Shown here one piece after another: positions 1-7,645 of a stretch of DNA of 64,000 nt (positions within the stretch are counted from its first letter, which is position 1; each line of letters opens with the position of its first letter). Location: positions 1-64,000 of the forward strand of contig NZ_CP037933.1 of assembly GCF_004355225.1 (NCBI RefSeq), given 5' to 3'. Made by a program: the position numbers and the translations under genes. The notes beneath the pieces are model-generated. The model did no database searches. It was not told the origin of the DNA and saw only the letters and a list, made by a program, of their open reading frames with translations. This DNA comes from Flavobacterium nackdongense. Its GTDB lineage: Bacteria > Bacteroidota > Bacteroidia > Flavobacteriales > Flavobacteriaceae.

Positions 1-2
1 GT

Positions 3-545
3 TGGGGACATTTAGGAGAAAATGCAAAAAAACGATTTGAAGAAGGAAAAAACAAATGGTTATCAAACACTTATGGATGGACTCGAGCTGGGTATTTTTT
101 ATATAAATATGAGATTAAAAAAGGTACAAGGGAGGATGTTGAAAAAATAAGAACAGATATATTTAAAGATGATAAAGTTTCAATTGACCACATAGTAGCA
201 AGAGGATTAACTAAAGAAAGTTTAGGTTATGCAGATTATGAAAATCTAAATGAAAATGACGAGCGAAAAAAAGAAGCAAATGAATTGTGGAAAGAAATTT
301 GGGGTGTAATAAATGGCATTGGAAACCTTGCTTTATCTACAGCAAGTAATAATTCATCCGATTCAAATGGATTACCAAATGAACACATTGAAACTTATAA
401 AAAATGTGGATTTATAGAAACGGCTAAACAAGTAGAAACTTGGAAAAATCCTGAACAATTTGTTTCAAGAATAAATGAAAGAAGTGAAGATATTATGGGG
501 TTTATCTACGAAAGTATTGTCAACAGAAATGATCTTTGGGAATAG
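3..545 (+). CDS. C-terminal part of an HNH (DUF1524/GmrSD-like) nuclease, cut by the window edge
   Basis: The frame is open from base 3, so the gene starts outside the window; the TTG at 285 is only an internal codon. The visible 180 codons contain IDHIVARG, then a Trp-rich helix, then INGIGNLALSTASNN and a K/H-rich tail. This order (DHI, then GNLxL with a following Asn) is the layout of the DUF1524 HNH domain found in DUF262-DUF1524 (GmrSD-like) modification-dependent nucleases. The last part (FVSRINERSEDI) matches the helix that usually ends such proteins. Whether a DUF262 domain precedes it cannot be seen. A second protein of this class lies at 12493-15003. The gene ends in a strong hairpin terminator. 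Confidence 0.7.
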   Translation, partial: WGHLGENAKKRFEEGKNKWLSNTYGWTRAGYFLYKYEIKKGTREDVEKIRTDIFKDDKVSIDHIVARGLTKESLGYADYENLNENDERKKEANELWKEIWGVINGIGNLALSTASNNSSDSNGLPNEHIETYKKCGFIETAKQVETWKNPEQFVSRINERSEDIMGFIYESIVNRNDLWE

Positions 546-566
546 ATTATAAAATTTAAAATCATA

Positions 567-602
567 AAAAAAAACGACATCCTAAAAAGTGTCGTTTTTT
601 TT
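567..602 (+). terminator. Rho-independent terminator after the HNH gene
   Basis: AAAACGACA and TGTCGTTTT form a stem of about ten pairs with a short loop, followed by a run of T. It begins about 20 bases after the stop at 545. Confidence 0.85.
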
Positions 603-610
603 ATGAATTA

Positions 611-697
611 AATTTTCACTCTGCCGTTTTTTGGCATTGATCTCTCCTAATTTCGTATTTTGGGAAAGCTGAAAACCAACAAGAGTAGGCAAAATTA
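611..697 (+). repeat. Hairpin-forming leader repeat, copy 1
   Basis: The core from ACTCT (618) to AGAGT (686) is 69 bases long, exactly as in copy 2 (1138-1206). The ends pair (ACTCT/AGAGT), and an inner stem pairs TTTTGGC with GCTGAAAA around a bulged G. In copy 1 an outer AATTTT/AAAATT pairing is added. The core starts 92 bases before the ATG at 710. Its role is unknown: a leader RNA element, promoter region or cassette junction are all possible. Confidence 0.65.
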
Positions 698-709
698 AAA
701 TTTATAGCA

Positions 710-1132
710 ATGGAATTTACTTATGAAAGATTAGATATTTGTATCTTATTAGATAATTTAAAAAATGAAGAAATAAGAAAAACATTAGCCTATATGGTTG
801 ATTTTAAGGAACACGAAAATCTTATTGTTATTCCAAAACCGTATTCAATTGAAATCTTCAATGCTGCTATTTGCATAGCTATTATAGTTTTTGTCGGTTT
901 TGAAAAGGAAGAATATGACACTTTAAAAACCAAAAACAATCCTCACGTAGTTTCTTTTGATAGGATAACGCAAACAATGATTGAATTTAAAAATATGCCC
1001 ATAAAACACATCGATTATATGGCTTTGTTTTTTATGTCTTTAGCAAGAACGGAGGATAAAAAGGTACAAGAATTTTTGAGTCTTAAAGATTTAAGTAGAT
1101 ATGATACTGTACATCAATTAAGAAAAAAATAA
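710..1132 (+). CDS. Hypothetical protein, 140 aa
   Basis: I do not recognise this protein. It has no signal peptide. A hydrophobic stretch near residues 50-65 (AAICIAIIVFVGF) is probably a buried strand or helix rather than a membrane span, because charged segments lie on both sides. The C-terminal half is Lys/Asp/Leu-rich. The gene stands alone between two copies of the 69-bp leader repeat and starts 92 bases after the core of copy 1, which suggests a cassette-like unit. Size and setting would suit a small accessory or immunity-like protein, but nothing in the sequence proves this. Confidence 0.55.
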   Translation: MEFTYERLDICILLDNLKNEEIRKTLAYMVDFKEHENLIVIPKPYSIEIFNAAICIAIIVFVGFEKEEYDTLKTKNNPHVVSFDRITQTMIEFKNMPIKHIDYMALFFMSLARTEDKKVQEFLSLKDLSRYDTVHQLRKK

Positions 1133-1216
1133 TTTGAACTCTGCCTTCTTTTGGCTTACCTGCCCTCTAATTTTATCCCTTGGGAAAGCCGAAAACCAAC
1201 TAGAGTAGGCAAACTA
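1131..1216 (+). repeat. Hairpin-forming leader repeat, copy 2
   Basis: The core 1138-1206 has the same 69-base length as copy 1. It shares TTGGGAAAGC-like and GAAAACCAAC blocks and the terminal AGAGTAGGCAAA. ACTCT pairs with AGAGT, and TTTTGGCTT pairs with AAGCCGAAAA around a bulged G. Where copy 1 has a G-U wobble (GCT), this copy has a Watson-Crick pair (GCC), so pairing is kept. The core starts 94 bases before the ATG at 1232. Confidence 0.65.
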
Positions 1217-1231
1217 TAAACATATATTATT

Positions 1232-1462
1232 ATGGCTCAAATGATTTTAAAGGGAAAAGAAATGATTCGAATTAATCCCTCAACGAAAACTAAAATTGAA
1301 TATTCCACTAATGATGGTAGAAGCTGGATGGCTCGTTCTACTTCGACATCATATGGAGATTTTTCAGACTTGACCGATAATGGCAAAGAAATTCTGGGAA
1401 TGACTTCAAAAGGATTGTATTATTCCACCAATGAAGGCAGAAGCTGGATGAAAAGAAGTTAA
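1232..1462 (+). CDS. Small protein with two Asp-box (BNR-like) repeats, 76 aa
   Basis: The protein contains the same segment twice: YSTNDGRSWMARS near residue 24 and YSTNEGRSWMKRS at the very C-terminus. Both fit the Asp-box pattern SxDxGxxW known from BNR/sialidase-type beta-propellers, with Glu for Asp in the second copy. Seventy-six residues are too few for a propeller, so this is at most one or two blades' worth of hairpins. There is no signal peptide. The gene follows copy 2 of the leader repeat and ends before a strong terminator, so it appears to be a separate transcription unit. Function unknown. Confidence 0.6.
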   Translation: MAQMILKGKEMIRINPSTKTKIEYSTNDGRSWMARSTSTSYGDFSDLTDNGKEILGMTSKGLYYSTNEGRSWMKRS

Positions 1463-1500
1463 AATTCAGTAGCTATTTTATTTTTTTTCAATTCTATTTG

Positions 1501-1536
1501 AACCGTCACAATATGGCATTGTGGCGGTTTATTTTT
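1501..1536 (+). terminator. Rho-independent terminator
   Basis: ACCGTCACAA and TTGTGGCGGT pair over ten positions (one G-U pair) and are followed by TTTATTTTTG. The T tract overlaps the TTG at 1535, which argues against that TTG as start of the next gene. Confidence 0.85.
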
Positions 1537-1564
1537 GTCTCATAATAATCAATACTTAGAAATT

Positions 1565-3217
1565 ATGGAAGAGAACAACATCATCATAGCATTAGAAACC
1601 ATCCACAACACTTCAAAGAAATCAAAATTGAAACTTGCATCTTATGATAGTATTCAAGTTGAAATAAAACTAGTTTCTGACTATTTTCAAGTCAACACTA
1701 CCGAAGTTATCTTGCTAGCAACTTGCTTTATACAATCTTGCTTTGATTCGTTTGAATTGCCTGCCATTATTAAACATTTTGGATTAGAAAAACATAGTTT
1801 TTTAAAATATTTGGGAAGTTTCAATTTATTAATTTCAAAATCGATATTAACTAAAACGGAAAATCGTCATTCTGAAAATGACTACAGACTGTCAAACCAT
1901 ATTTATGATTACATACTTAACCAAAAAACAATTCCAAAAGAATTATTAGAAATAAAAATCAAAGAAAATACCTTTACTGAATTTTTATCTGATATGGATA
2001 TTTTGAGTAATCAGAAAGATGACGAAAAAATAAACTACTATTATTTCATTCAAAAATTCAAAGATTTATTGAATACCAACAAACATTTTAAATTGATTGA
2101 ATTTGCGCTTAAAAACCTTGAATTGGTCGATACGTTTGTGTTTTTTGATACTATTTTGGATGCAATGAATTGTGGTGAAAATGATTTCAATACGGGATTA
2201 CAAAGCACTGTTGAAGATTTTTATGAACGAAAAAGAGATTCATTCAAATACATTAATAATTTTCTCGAAGAAAAAACAAAATTAAACCAATTTAATTTAA
2301 TAGAAAAAGATTCCAATTCATTTTCCAACAGACACCGTATTCAACTAACTGTAAAGGCGGTTTTGATGTTGAAAGAATGGGAAGGTATTTCACTGGAATT
2401 TGTAGAAAAAAAAGACAAACGATTGATTTATCCTGACCAAATTCAAAAGCGAAATTTATTTTACAATAGAGAGGAAGAATTGCAACTCGACCCCATCAAA
2501 AAAAGTCTTTCTAACACTTCATTTATTAAATTACAAACTAGGTTAAAATCAAAAAATATGAATGCTGGAATTGCAACTATTTTGTATGGCGCTCCTGGAA
2601 CTGGCAAAACAGAATCTGTCTATCAATTGGCCAAGAAATACAATCGTTCTATTTTTAAAGTAGAAATTTCGGAAACCAAATCGATGTGGTTTGGAGAAAG
2701 TCAGAAGTTGGTCAAAAAAATATTTACTGATTATTATAATTTTAAAAAGACACAAAAAGTATGTCCAATTCTATTGTTTAATGAAGCTGATGCTATTATT
2801 GGCAAAAGAAAAAGTGCCGGTTCCTCATCGGTAGCCGATACCGAAAATGCCATACAGAATGTGTTATTGGAAGAATTGGAAAACTTTGACGGAATTCTAT
2901 TTGCAACGTCAAATTTGGTAGCCAATTTGGATTCGGCATTTGAACGTCGTTTTCTATTCAAAGTAAAATTTGAAAATCCAAGTATCGAAAATGCTGCCAA
3001 AATATGGAAAAGTAAATTGCCTACTCTTTCTTCTAATGAGGCAATACTATTGGCATCACAATTCTCTTATTCCGGAGGAGAAATGGAGAATATTGCAAGA
3101 AAAGCGATAATGGATGAAATTGTTTTTGGCAATAAACCCAACTTTGAACGAATCCGTTCATTTTGTGAAAATGAAAAATGGAGTAGTAAAAATAGTGGAA
3201 TTAGAATAGGGTATTAA
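1565..3217 (+). CDS. AAA+ ATPase with Asn in Walker B, 550 aa
   Basis: The reading frame is open from a TTG at 1535, but that codon lies in the terminator's T tract; the ATG at 1565 is the better start. The first 300 residues are helical and unrecognised. The C-terminal third is a classical AAA+ core: Walker A GAPGTGKT at residues 342-349, Walker B ILLFNEAD at about 402-409, then a sensor-like ATSN and an FERRF arginine-finger segment. In Walker B the usual first Asp is Asn (NEAD), while the catalytic Glu is kept. The ATPase could remodel a protein partner. No fused nuclease or protease domain is visible. Its stop overlaps the end of the convergent EEP gene by four bases. Confidence 0.8.
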   Translation: MEENNIIIALETIHNTSKKSKLKLASYDSIQVEIKLVSDYFQVNTTEVILLATCFIQSCFDSFELPAIIKHFGLEKHSFLKYLGSFNLLISKSILTKTENRHSENDYRLSNHIYDYILNQKTIPKELLEIKIKENTFTEFLSDMDILSNQKDDEKINYYYFIQKFKDLLNTNKHFKLIEFALKNLELVDTFVFFDTILDAMNCGENDFNTGLQSTVEDFYERKRDSFKYINNFLEEKTKLNQFNLIEKDSNSFSNRHRIQLTVKAVLMLKEWEGISLEFVEKKDKRLIYPDQIQKRNLFYNREEELQLDPIKKSLSNTSFIKLQTRLKSKNMNAGIATILYGAPGTGKTESVYQLAKKYNRSIFKVEISETKSMWFGESQKLVKKIFTDYYNFKKTQKVCPILLFNEADAIIGKRKSAGSSSVADTENAIQNVLLEELENFDGILFATSNLVANLDSAFERRFLFKVKFENPSIENAAKIWKSKLPTLSSNEAILLASQFSYSGGEMENIARKAIMDEIVFGNKPNFERIRSFCENEKWSSKNSGIRIGY

Positions 3218-3885
3218 AGGGAATAATCAATTTGAATACTGATGCCTTTATGATCCGATAACTTTTTTTCAAGATTCCATTCGTGGGTTTCTATTTTAGC
3301 ATTGCCAATAAATTCTTGGCTGATGGCAATATGGTCGATGGTTTCTGGTAAATGGTGGGTTAGGTTTGTGATTTTGTTTTCTAAGAAGGAGTTGTTGAGT
3401 TCCTTTCTTCCCCGATTGGTGAAGTAATAATTATCAGAAAAAGAGAGATTGTAATCTCCAATAATGCAGATGTTTTGGTTTTTTGACAATGTATTGAAAT
3501 CGATGATCTGTTTTGGAAGATCTGTTTTGAAATTTTCATTTCTGTTGCCAAAGATTCCAATTATGGTGCCATAAACTAATAGATTTCCTTTTTCGGTTTT
3601 TATTTCAGCGCAACAACTGGTATATTCATCATAGGTTTGAAACTGATTTACAATTTCATATTTGGAATATATTTTCACCCTTTTTTCGGAAGGCATGTAA
3701 TAGGCCGGTTGGATTTCAGATAGACTTTTTGTTGCTATTTGGAAAGGATAATTTTTCAGATTTACTCTTTCATCATACTCTGTTAACACTAAAATATCGG
3801 CGTTTAGGTTTTCTAAAATAGCAATAATATTAGCTGTTTCTTTTGAATATTTTAATCTCTCCAGATTCCAAGTTGCGATGGTCAT
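3214..3885 (-). CDS. Endonuclease/exonuclease/phosphatase (EEP) family protein, 223 aa
   Basis: The EEP fold motifs are in order: TWNLER at residues 5-10 (metal-site Asn), LTEYD near 34-38 (catalytic Glu), GDYNLS near the middle (Asp/Asn pair), IDHIAIS, and SDHKGI near the C-terminus (Asp-His pair). This is the complete active-site set of Mg-dependent DNase I-like phosphodiesterases. There is no signal peptide, so the enzyme should be cytoplasmic. Its length of 223 aa is typical of compact bacterial members. Substrate (DNA, RNA or small phosphoesters) cannot be told. The gene converges on the AAA+ ATPase with a four-base overlap and follows the gene at 3909-5054 on the same strand after 23 bases. 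Confidence 0.8.
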   Translation of the reverse strand: MTIATWNLERLKYSKETANIIAILENLNADILVLTEYDERVNLKNYPFQIATKSLSEIQPAYYMPSEKRVKIYSKYEIVNQFQTYDEYTSCCAEIKTEKGNLLVYGTIIGIFGNRNENFKTDLPKQIIDFNTLSKNQNICIIGDYNLSFSDNYYFTNRGRKELNNSFLENKITNLTHHLPETIDHIAISQEFIGNAKIETHEWNLEKKLSDHKGISIQIDYSL

Positions 3886-3908
3886 AAAAGTTTCAAATTT
3901 AATTTGAA

Positions 3909-5054
3909 TTAAACATCAAGACCAACAACCAATTCCCGATCCAGTTGGATACCTTTTCGCTCCCCTCTATTCCCTTTGATACTATAAAAATCCATTAAGG
4001 ATTCACCAACTGCATCTTTTATTTTTCTGTTAATTCTGGATAAAATAATATTCATATCATTTTCTGTGGGGTTGACCAACAATTCTAAAGCATTCTGGAT
4101 AGTTTCAGGATTGGATTGATTATTAAAACGAGCATATAAATTCTTCAACTCTTCCTTGTGGTCCTGTAATTCATTTAAATTTATGCCCGCGGGATGATTC
4201 ATAAATAATAAGTACAATGCTTTTTCTTTTGGGTTTAACCTCAACTCAAGACCTCCTAAATCTGTAAAATAAATCTTTTTTGTATATCCCTTTAATGCCA
4301 TTCTGCTTGGTTGATGAAATAATTTAGAACGCCCTCTGAAGGTCATAATTTCACGAATTCCGTCTAGAATTTCAAAAAACTGCCTAGTGTATAAGGTGGG
4401 AACATCTCTTTCTTTAAAATGATTCATACAACTATCGCAGACATCAGCGGTTCTCATTTTTAAAATAATTTGTGACTTGTCCTGGCAAAAATCCATAATG
4501 CATCCCATAGGGGTTTTGTGGATATTTTCCATTATGGCTTCGGTGGAGGGAAACATATAAAAGCGCATTACCCAAATAATTACTTCATAGGCTATGGGAA
4601 ATCGAATGTCTATGGTGGTACCAAAAAAGTGCTCCCAGTTTGAAGTTTGAACAAAATAATTTTTCATATTTGGAGAAACCCCTCCAAACCAATTGGGTTT
4701 ATTTCCAACATCGGTAAGCAACACTACAATGTCATTTTTATCAATCTTTTTTTTAGACCGATACTTGTCACACACAACAAATAATTGGTCCCAAGTTTTT
4801 GTTTTTTCCTTGTAAGGAAAGTTAATGGAATTCTCAGAAACAACCAATTGGGAATACATTAATTGAGAAGGATTTAATTTTTCAAAATCTATTTGATTTG
4901 TCCATTCTCTTTCTTCCTCTTCGTAATCTTTGGATAAAACTTCTTCTTCGCATTCTTGAAAATGCAAAGGGCCTCGAAATTGTTGTAATAAATGAAGCAC
5001 ATTTCTATAGGTTTCTTCATTTAATTCTGGAGATCGTAGGAGGTGTATATTCAT
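3909..5054 (-). CDS. Unrecognised 381-aa protein with a Cys-rich centre and winged-helix-like C-terminus
   Basis: I cannot name the family. The N-terminal 190 residues mix acidic helices and hydrophobic strands. The centre carries GCIMDFCQDK followed by a KMRTADVCDSCMNHF segment. Four Cys in this spacing look like a metal site and recall the C-terminal part of some predicted Zn-dependent peptidases, but no HExxH is present. The C-terminal part (LNPKEKALYLLFMNHP and the helices after it) looks like a winged-helix or response-type DNA-binding module. The gene lies 23 bases downstream of the vWA gene on the same strand, so the two are likely an operon. Confidence 0.6.
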   Translation of the reverse strand: MNIHLLRSPELNEETYRNVLHLLQQFRGPLHFQECEEEVLSKDYEEEEREWTNQIDFEKLNPSQLMYSQLVVSENSINFPYKEKTKTWDQLFVVCDKYRSKKKIDKNDIVVLLTDVGNKPNWFGGVSPNMKNYFVQTSNWEHFFGTTIDIRFPIAYEVIIWVMRFYMFPSTEAIMENIHKTPMGCIMDFCQDKSQIILKMRTADVCDSCMNHFKERDVPTLYTRQFFEILDGIREIMTFRGRSKLFHQPSRMALKGYTKKIYFTDLGGLELRLNPKEKALYLLFMNHPAGINLNELQDHKEELKNLYARFNNQSNPETIQNALELLVNPTENDMNIILSRINRKIKDAVGESLMDFYSIKGNRGERKGIQLDRELVVGLDV

Positions 5055-5077
5055 ATGACTAATTTACCTTATTTATA

Positions 5078-5734
5078 TTAATTTCTACGGTCTTTTTTTA
5101 CAATAAAATCTAAAAAACTATTTTTTATTTTGCCTGTAGATTTGCTATTTGAATATTCTCGCATTCCATTACTAATTTCATTCATCATTTCGCCCATATC
5201 GCTTTTATTGAAAGAAACGACATTTTCTTCTTTGATATTGAGCATTTTTGAAGTGTGGATGGCATCAATATCGGCACCTAAGAAAGAGAAGGACCATTTT
5301 TCGGTTTGTTCTAAAGATTTAATTGTTTTGGCAATGTTGTGAAAAGTAAATTCTTTGCTGGCATTTTCTAAGCCATCAGTCAGAATCACCATTACAACAC
5401 TCATTTCGTCATTTACTATTTTAGATTCATTAGTAATTCTAATTTGGTTAATAGACATTCCGATAGCATCTAAAAGCGCTGTACATCCATTTGGTTCATA
5501 CATTTCAGGAGTTAGTTTTTCGAAAGCATTTAATGCTAATTGTGTGAATATATTATCAATGGAGTCATTAAAAGTTGTTAATGAAACTGCGAATTCTTGA
5601 TCTGGAAATTCTTTTTGTAATTGTTTGATGGTTTCCAACTGCTTGTTGAAGCCCAAAATTGTTGTTTCTCTGCAGCTGCTCATAGAACCACTTTTATCTA
5701 AGACAAAATGGTAAAGTGTTTTCTTGTTTTTCAT
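5078..5734 (-). CDS. vWA-domain protein (TerY-like), 218 aa
   Basis: A MIDAS metal-binding motif DKSGSMS begins at residue 13 (DxSxS pattern), and VMVILTDGLEN supplies the distal Asp. The whole protein is one von Willebrand factor A domain without signal peptide or membrane segment, like cytosolic TerY-type proteins, which mediate metal-dependent protein contacts. It is the first gene of a probable two-gene unit with the unrecognised protein at 3909-5054. A perfect 14-bp palindrome lies 61 bases upstream of its ATG. vWA proteins are frequent parts of multi-gene stress and defence systems, but here only the pairing is seen, not a function. Confidence 0.85.
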   Translation of the reverse strand: MKNKKTLYHFVLDKSGSMSSCRETTILGFNKQLETIKQLQKEFPDQEFAVSLTTFNDSIDNIFTQLALNAFEKLTPEMYEPNGCTALLDAIGMSINQIRITNESKIVNDEMSVVMVILTDGLENASKEFTFHNIAKTIKSLEQTEKWSFSFLGADIDAIHTSKMLNIKEENVVSFNKSDMGEMMNEISNGMREYSNSKSTGKIKNSFLDFIVKKDRRN

Positions 5735-5794
5735 AATTATATGTTTTTAAATTATGAGACAAATGTAGAGTGATACTTTATAAAACTATTTTCT

Positions 5795-5808
5795 TTGCAA
5801 GCTTGCAA
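5795..5808. promoter_or_regulatory. Perfect 14-bp palindrome, possible operator of the vWA operon
   Basis: TTGCAAGCTTGCAA reads the same on both strands and lies 61 bases before the vWA start at 5734. Its position is right for a dimeric regulator's site. No regulator gene is recognised next to it. Confidence 0.4.
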
Positions 5809-5854
5809 TTAAGCAGGGTCGTCAGACTTCGGATAGCTGAAGGTATTAATTTAG

Positions 5855-6316
5855 TCAATATTCAAAATAATATTTTTCATCACCTGGAATAATTGCTATT
5901 TCATTACCTAAAGATGTTTTCCAAAAACTTGTTGGTGAAAAATATTCAGCATAGGCATAAGGCAGCTCTTCCTTTTTTAAATTTTGAAGTACGCTTTCAA
6001 ACCATTTCGCATATTCTTCATTTTTGCCTTTACAATTTTGCAAAAATTCATTTTCTTTTTCTATAAATGAATTTGTTAATTCTTCAATAGTTAACTCAAT
6101 TTCTTTATCATTAATTTCGTAAAATTCTTGAAGCCAAGTTGAAGCATATACATTTACTATTCTGCCCTCTTTGTATGTTACAAAACTACATCTCCAGGAA
6201 AGTCCAGATGGAGATAAAGAAGGTACAATTCGCAAATTTTGATATCCTTTTTTGTGCAAATTTCCTGCAACATAAAGGATTTTTTGAAAATTAAGCATAT
6301 AGAAATTTGGTTCCAT
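5855..6316 (-). CDS. Hypothetical protein, 153 aa
   Basis: I do not recognise a named family. The N-terminal half has a compact pattern: a helix (FQKILYVAGNLHKKGYQ), then LRIVPSLSPSGLSWRCSF, then a strand-turn region ending in YASTWLQEF. The C-terminal half is acidic and helical. It has no signal peptide or membrane span. It stands alone behind the first copy of the promoter-leader module (6386-6508), with the -7 box about 120 bases before the ATG. Size and isolation would suit an orphan immunity or accessory protein, which is only a guess. Confidence 0.6.
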   Translation of the reverse strand: MEPNFYMLNFQKILYVAGNLHKKGYQNLRIVPSLSPSGLSWRCSFVTYKEGRIVNVYASTWLQEFYEINDKEIELTIEELTNSFIEKENEFLQNCKGKNEEYAKWFESVLQNLKKEELPYAYAEYFSPTSFWKTSLGNEIAIIPGDEKYYFEY

Positions 6317-6385
6317 TAAATTGTAAATAAATTTTTTGTTTTTGTTTTTTTTTGCATTTGTATTAAATGCATTTACTCGCTCTTA

Positions 6386-6508
6386 TATACCTTAAATAAG
6401 GTAGATTGTTGCTATTTTACTAAGTTTTATTCATTATCAAATATATAGAACTTTTATTACACTTTTACAAATGGATAGAGATTATTTCTTTGATTTTTGT
6501 GGTGAAGG
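6386..6508 (-). promoter_or_regulatory. Promoter-leader module, copy R1
   Basis: On the minus strand this reads TTTG (6468-6471), 22 bases, TATATTTG (6438-6445), then in the leader a dyad ACCTTAAATAAGGTAGATT (about 6389-6407). That is a good Bacteroidetes -33/-7 promoter driving the gene that starts at 6316. Related modules stand at 9277-9416 and 11833-11922, and a weaker one at 10494-10590. A stretch upstream of the promoter (TTTCTTTGATTTTTGTGG, ending at 6508) is identical in R2. Confidence 0.6.
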
Positions 6509-6596
6509 ATGTCTTGGTTGTAATCGTTTTGAAAACGCTACGAATTGATTGCCAATTTAAGGAGTTACCCGTCGCAGACGGGAGCCAGTGGGGATT

Positions 6597-7577
6597 TTAT
6601 AAACCTAACTCCTTTAATTTTTTAAATATGTCCGCAGTGCTTTCTCCGTCTTTAATTGGCCTTTCAGATTCTTGTTTAGTTGCCAAGTAAGATTCTAGAG
6701 CTTTTTTTGAACCAAACATAAATTTCTCAGAATTTTGCATTTGAGAATAGTTAGTTGTTAGTTTTTCTATTTCGGAAAAAGGTGCTTTTGAAGTTCTACG
6801 GAAAATCTTGTTCCTTAATTCCTTAGGACATTCTGGCAATAGCATTAAATTGTGTTTCGAATCAATCGGCAGTTCTAAGACATTAGTTGGATCAAAAGGA
6901 GCAAATCTTTCAGGATTATTGTTATTTGCAACAACTGGATTATCACTAGTTATGAACTCTAAATTTTCACCTTCAATTTTGTTAACACAAATCGAATCAT
7001 TAAGAACTCTTAATGCAATTAATTTAAATGCTGTTTCTAATTGTATAAGAATCATTCCTGGCTGACGTTCTTTGTTGAATTCTCTAGTGAATTCTTGCAA
7101 AGTTTTTCCTGCTATTGAAATTTTTTCATCTTCAAAGTTGAAATAGTCAACTCCCTTTTGTTCACATAATTGAAAAGCACTTTCAAAAACTCTTCCCATT
7201 AAATCGCGACTTGCATTTACCCATTTCGTTGTTCGATAGTACATTGTCACAACAGTTGAGATTATTAACTCTCGTTCTTCAGATGTAATTTCTGTTTTGG
7301 TAGGGTCAGTTAGAATGTCATAGATTGAATCATAATGTACTTCCAATTCTTCTGAATATAGTTTTTCCACAGCCATTTGCTGTTCAATAGTCTCGCCAGG
7401 TAAAGTATAAAGATGTCTTTCGAATGCTACATTTGTAATATTAGAATTAAAAATTTTGTCTGTTTCAGTAGCTTCTGTTGGCAAAGCATCTATAAAATAT
7501 TTGTCACCGCTCTGTACAGAGAAATGTTTAAGATATGTTCTTGGAACATAATGCTGTCTTTTAACTAAATCTGCCAT
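6597..7577 (-). CDS. DUF4238-family protein, 326 aa
   Basis: The N-terminus KRQHYVPRTYLKHFS (residues 6-20) is the hallmark of DUF4238, a family of proteins of about 300 aa common in genomic islands and of unproved function. After it come helical segments with conserved-looking blocks such as ITSDNPVV (about residue 215), typical of the family's second half. It has no signal peptide. It lies 68 bases downstream of the zinc-ribbon/HEPN-like gene on the same strand, so co-transcription is possible. The small hairpin CCCGTC-gca-GACGGG lies just beyond its stop (6568-6582) but has no T tract. Confidence 0.8.
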   Translation of the reverse strand: MADLVKRQHYVPRTYLKHFSVQSGDKYFIDALPTEATETDKIFNSNITNVAFERHLYTLPGETIEQQMAVEKLYSEELEVHYDSIYDILTDPTKTEITSEERELIISTVVTMYYRTTKWVNASRDLMGRVFESAFQLCEQKGVDYFNFEDEKISIAGKTLQEFTREFNKERQPGMILIQLETAFKLIALRVLNDSICVNKIEGENLEFITSDNPVVANNNNPERFAPFDPTNVLELPIDSKHNLMLLPECPKELRNKIFRRTSKAPFSEIEKLTTNYSQMQNSEKFMFGSKKALESYLATKQESERPIKDGESTADIFKKLKELGL

Positions 7578-7645
7578 AACTTCTGGAAATATTGCGTATA
7601 ATTTGTATGTAGATAAAACAAACTTTAAATTATTGATCTATAGCC

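Noticed and set aside
611..1216. Integron attC sites
   Set aside because: Length and hairpin shape are suggestive, but the RYYYAAC and GTTRRRY end boxes are absent and no integron integrase is visible.
6561..6596. Terminator for the DUF4238 gene (CCCGTC-gca-GACGGG)
   Set aside because: The stem has only six pairs and no T tract follows on the minus strand.
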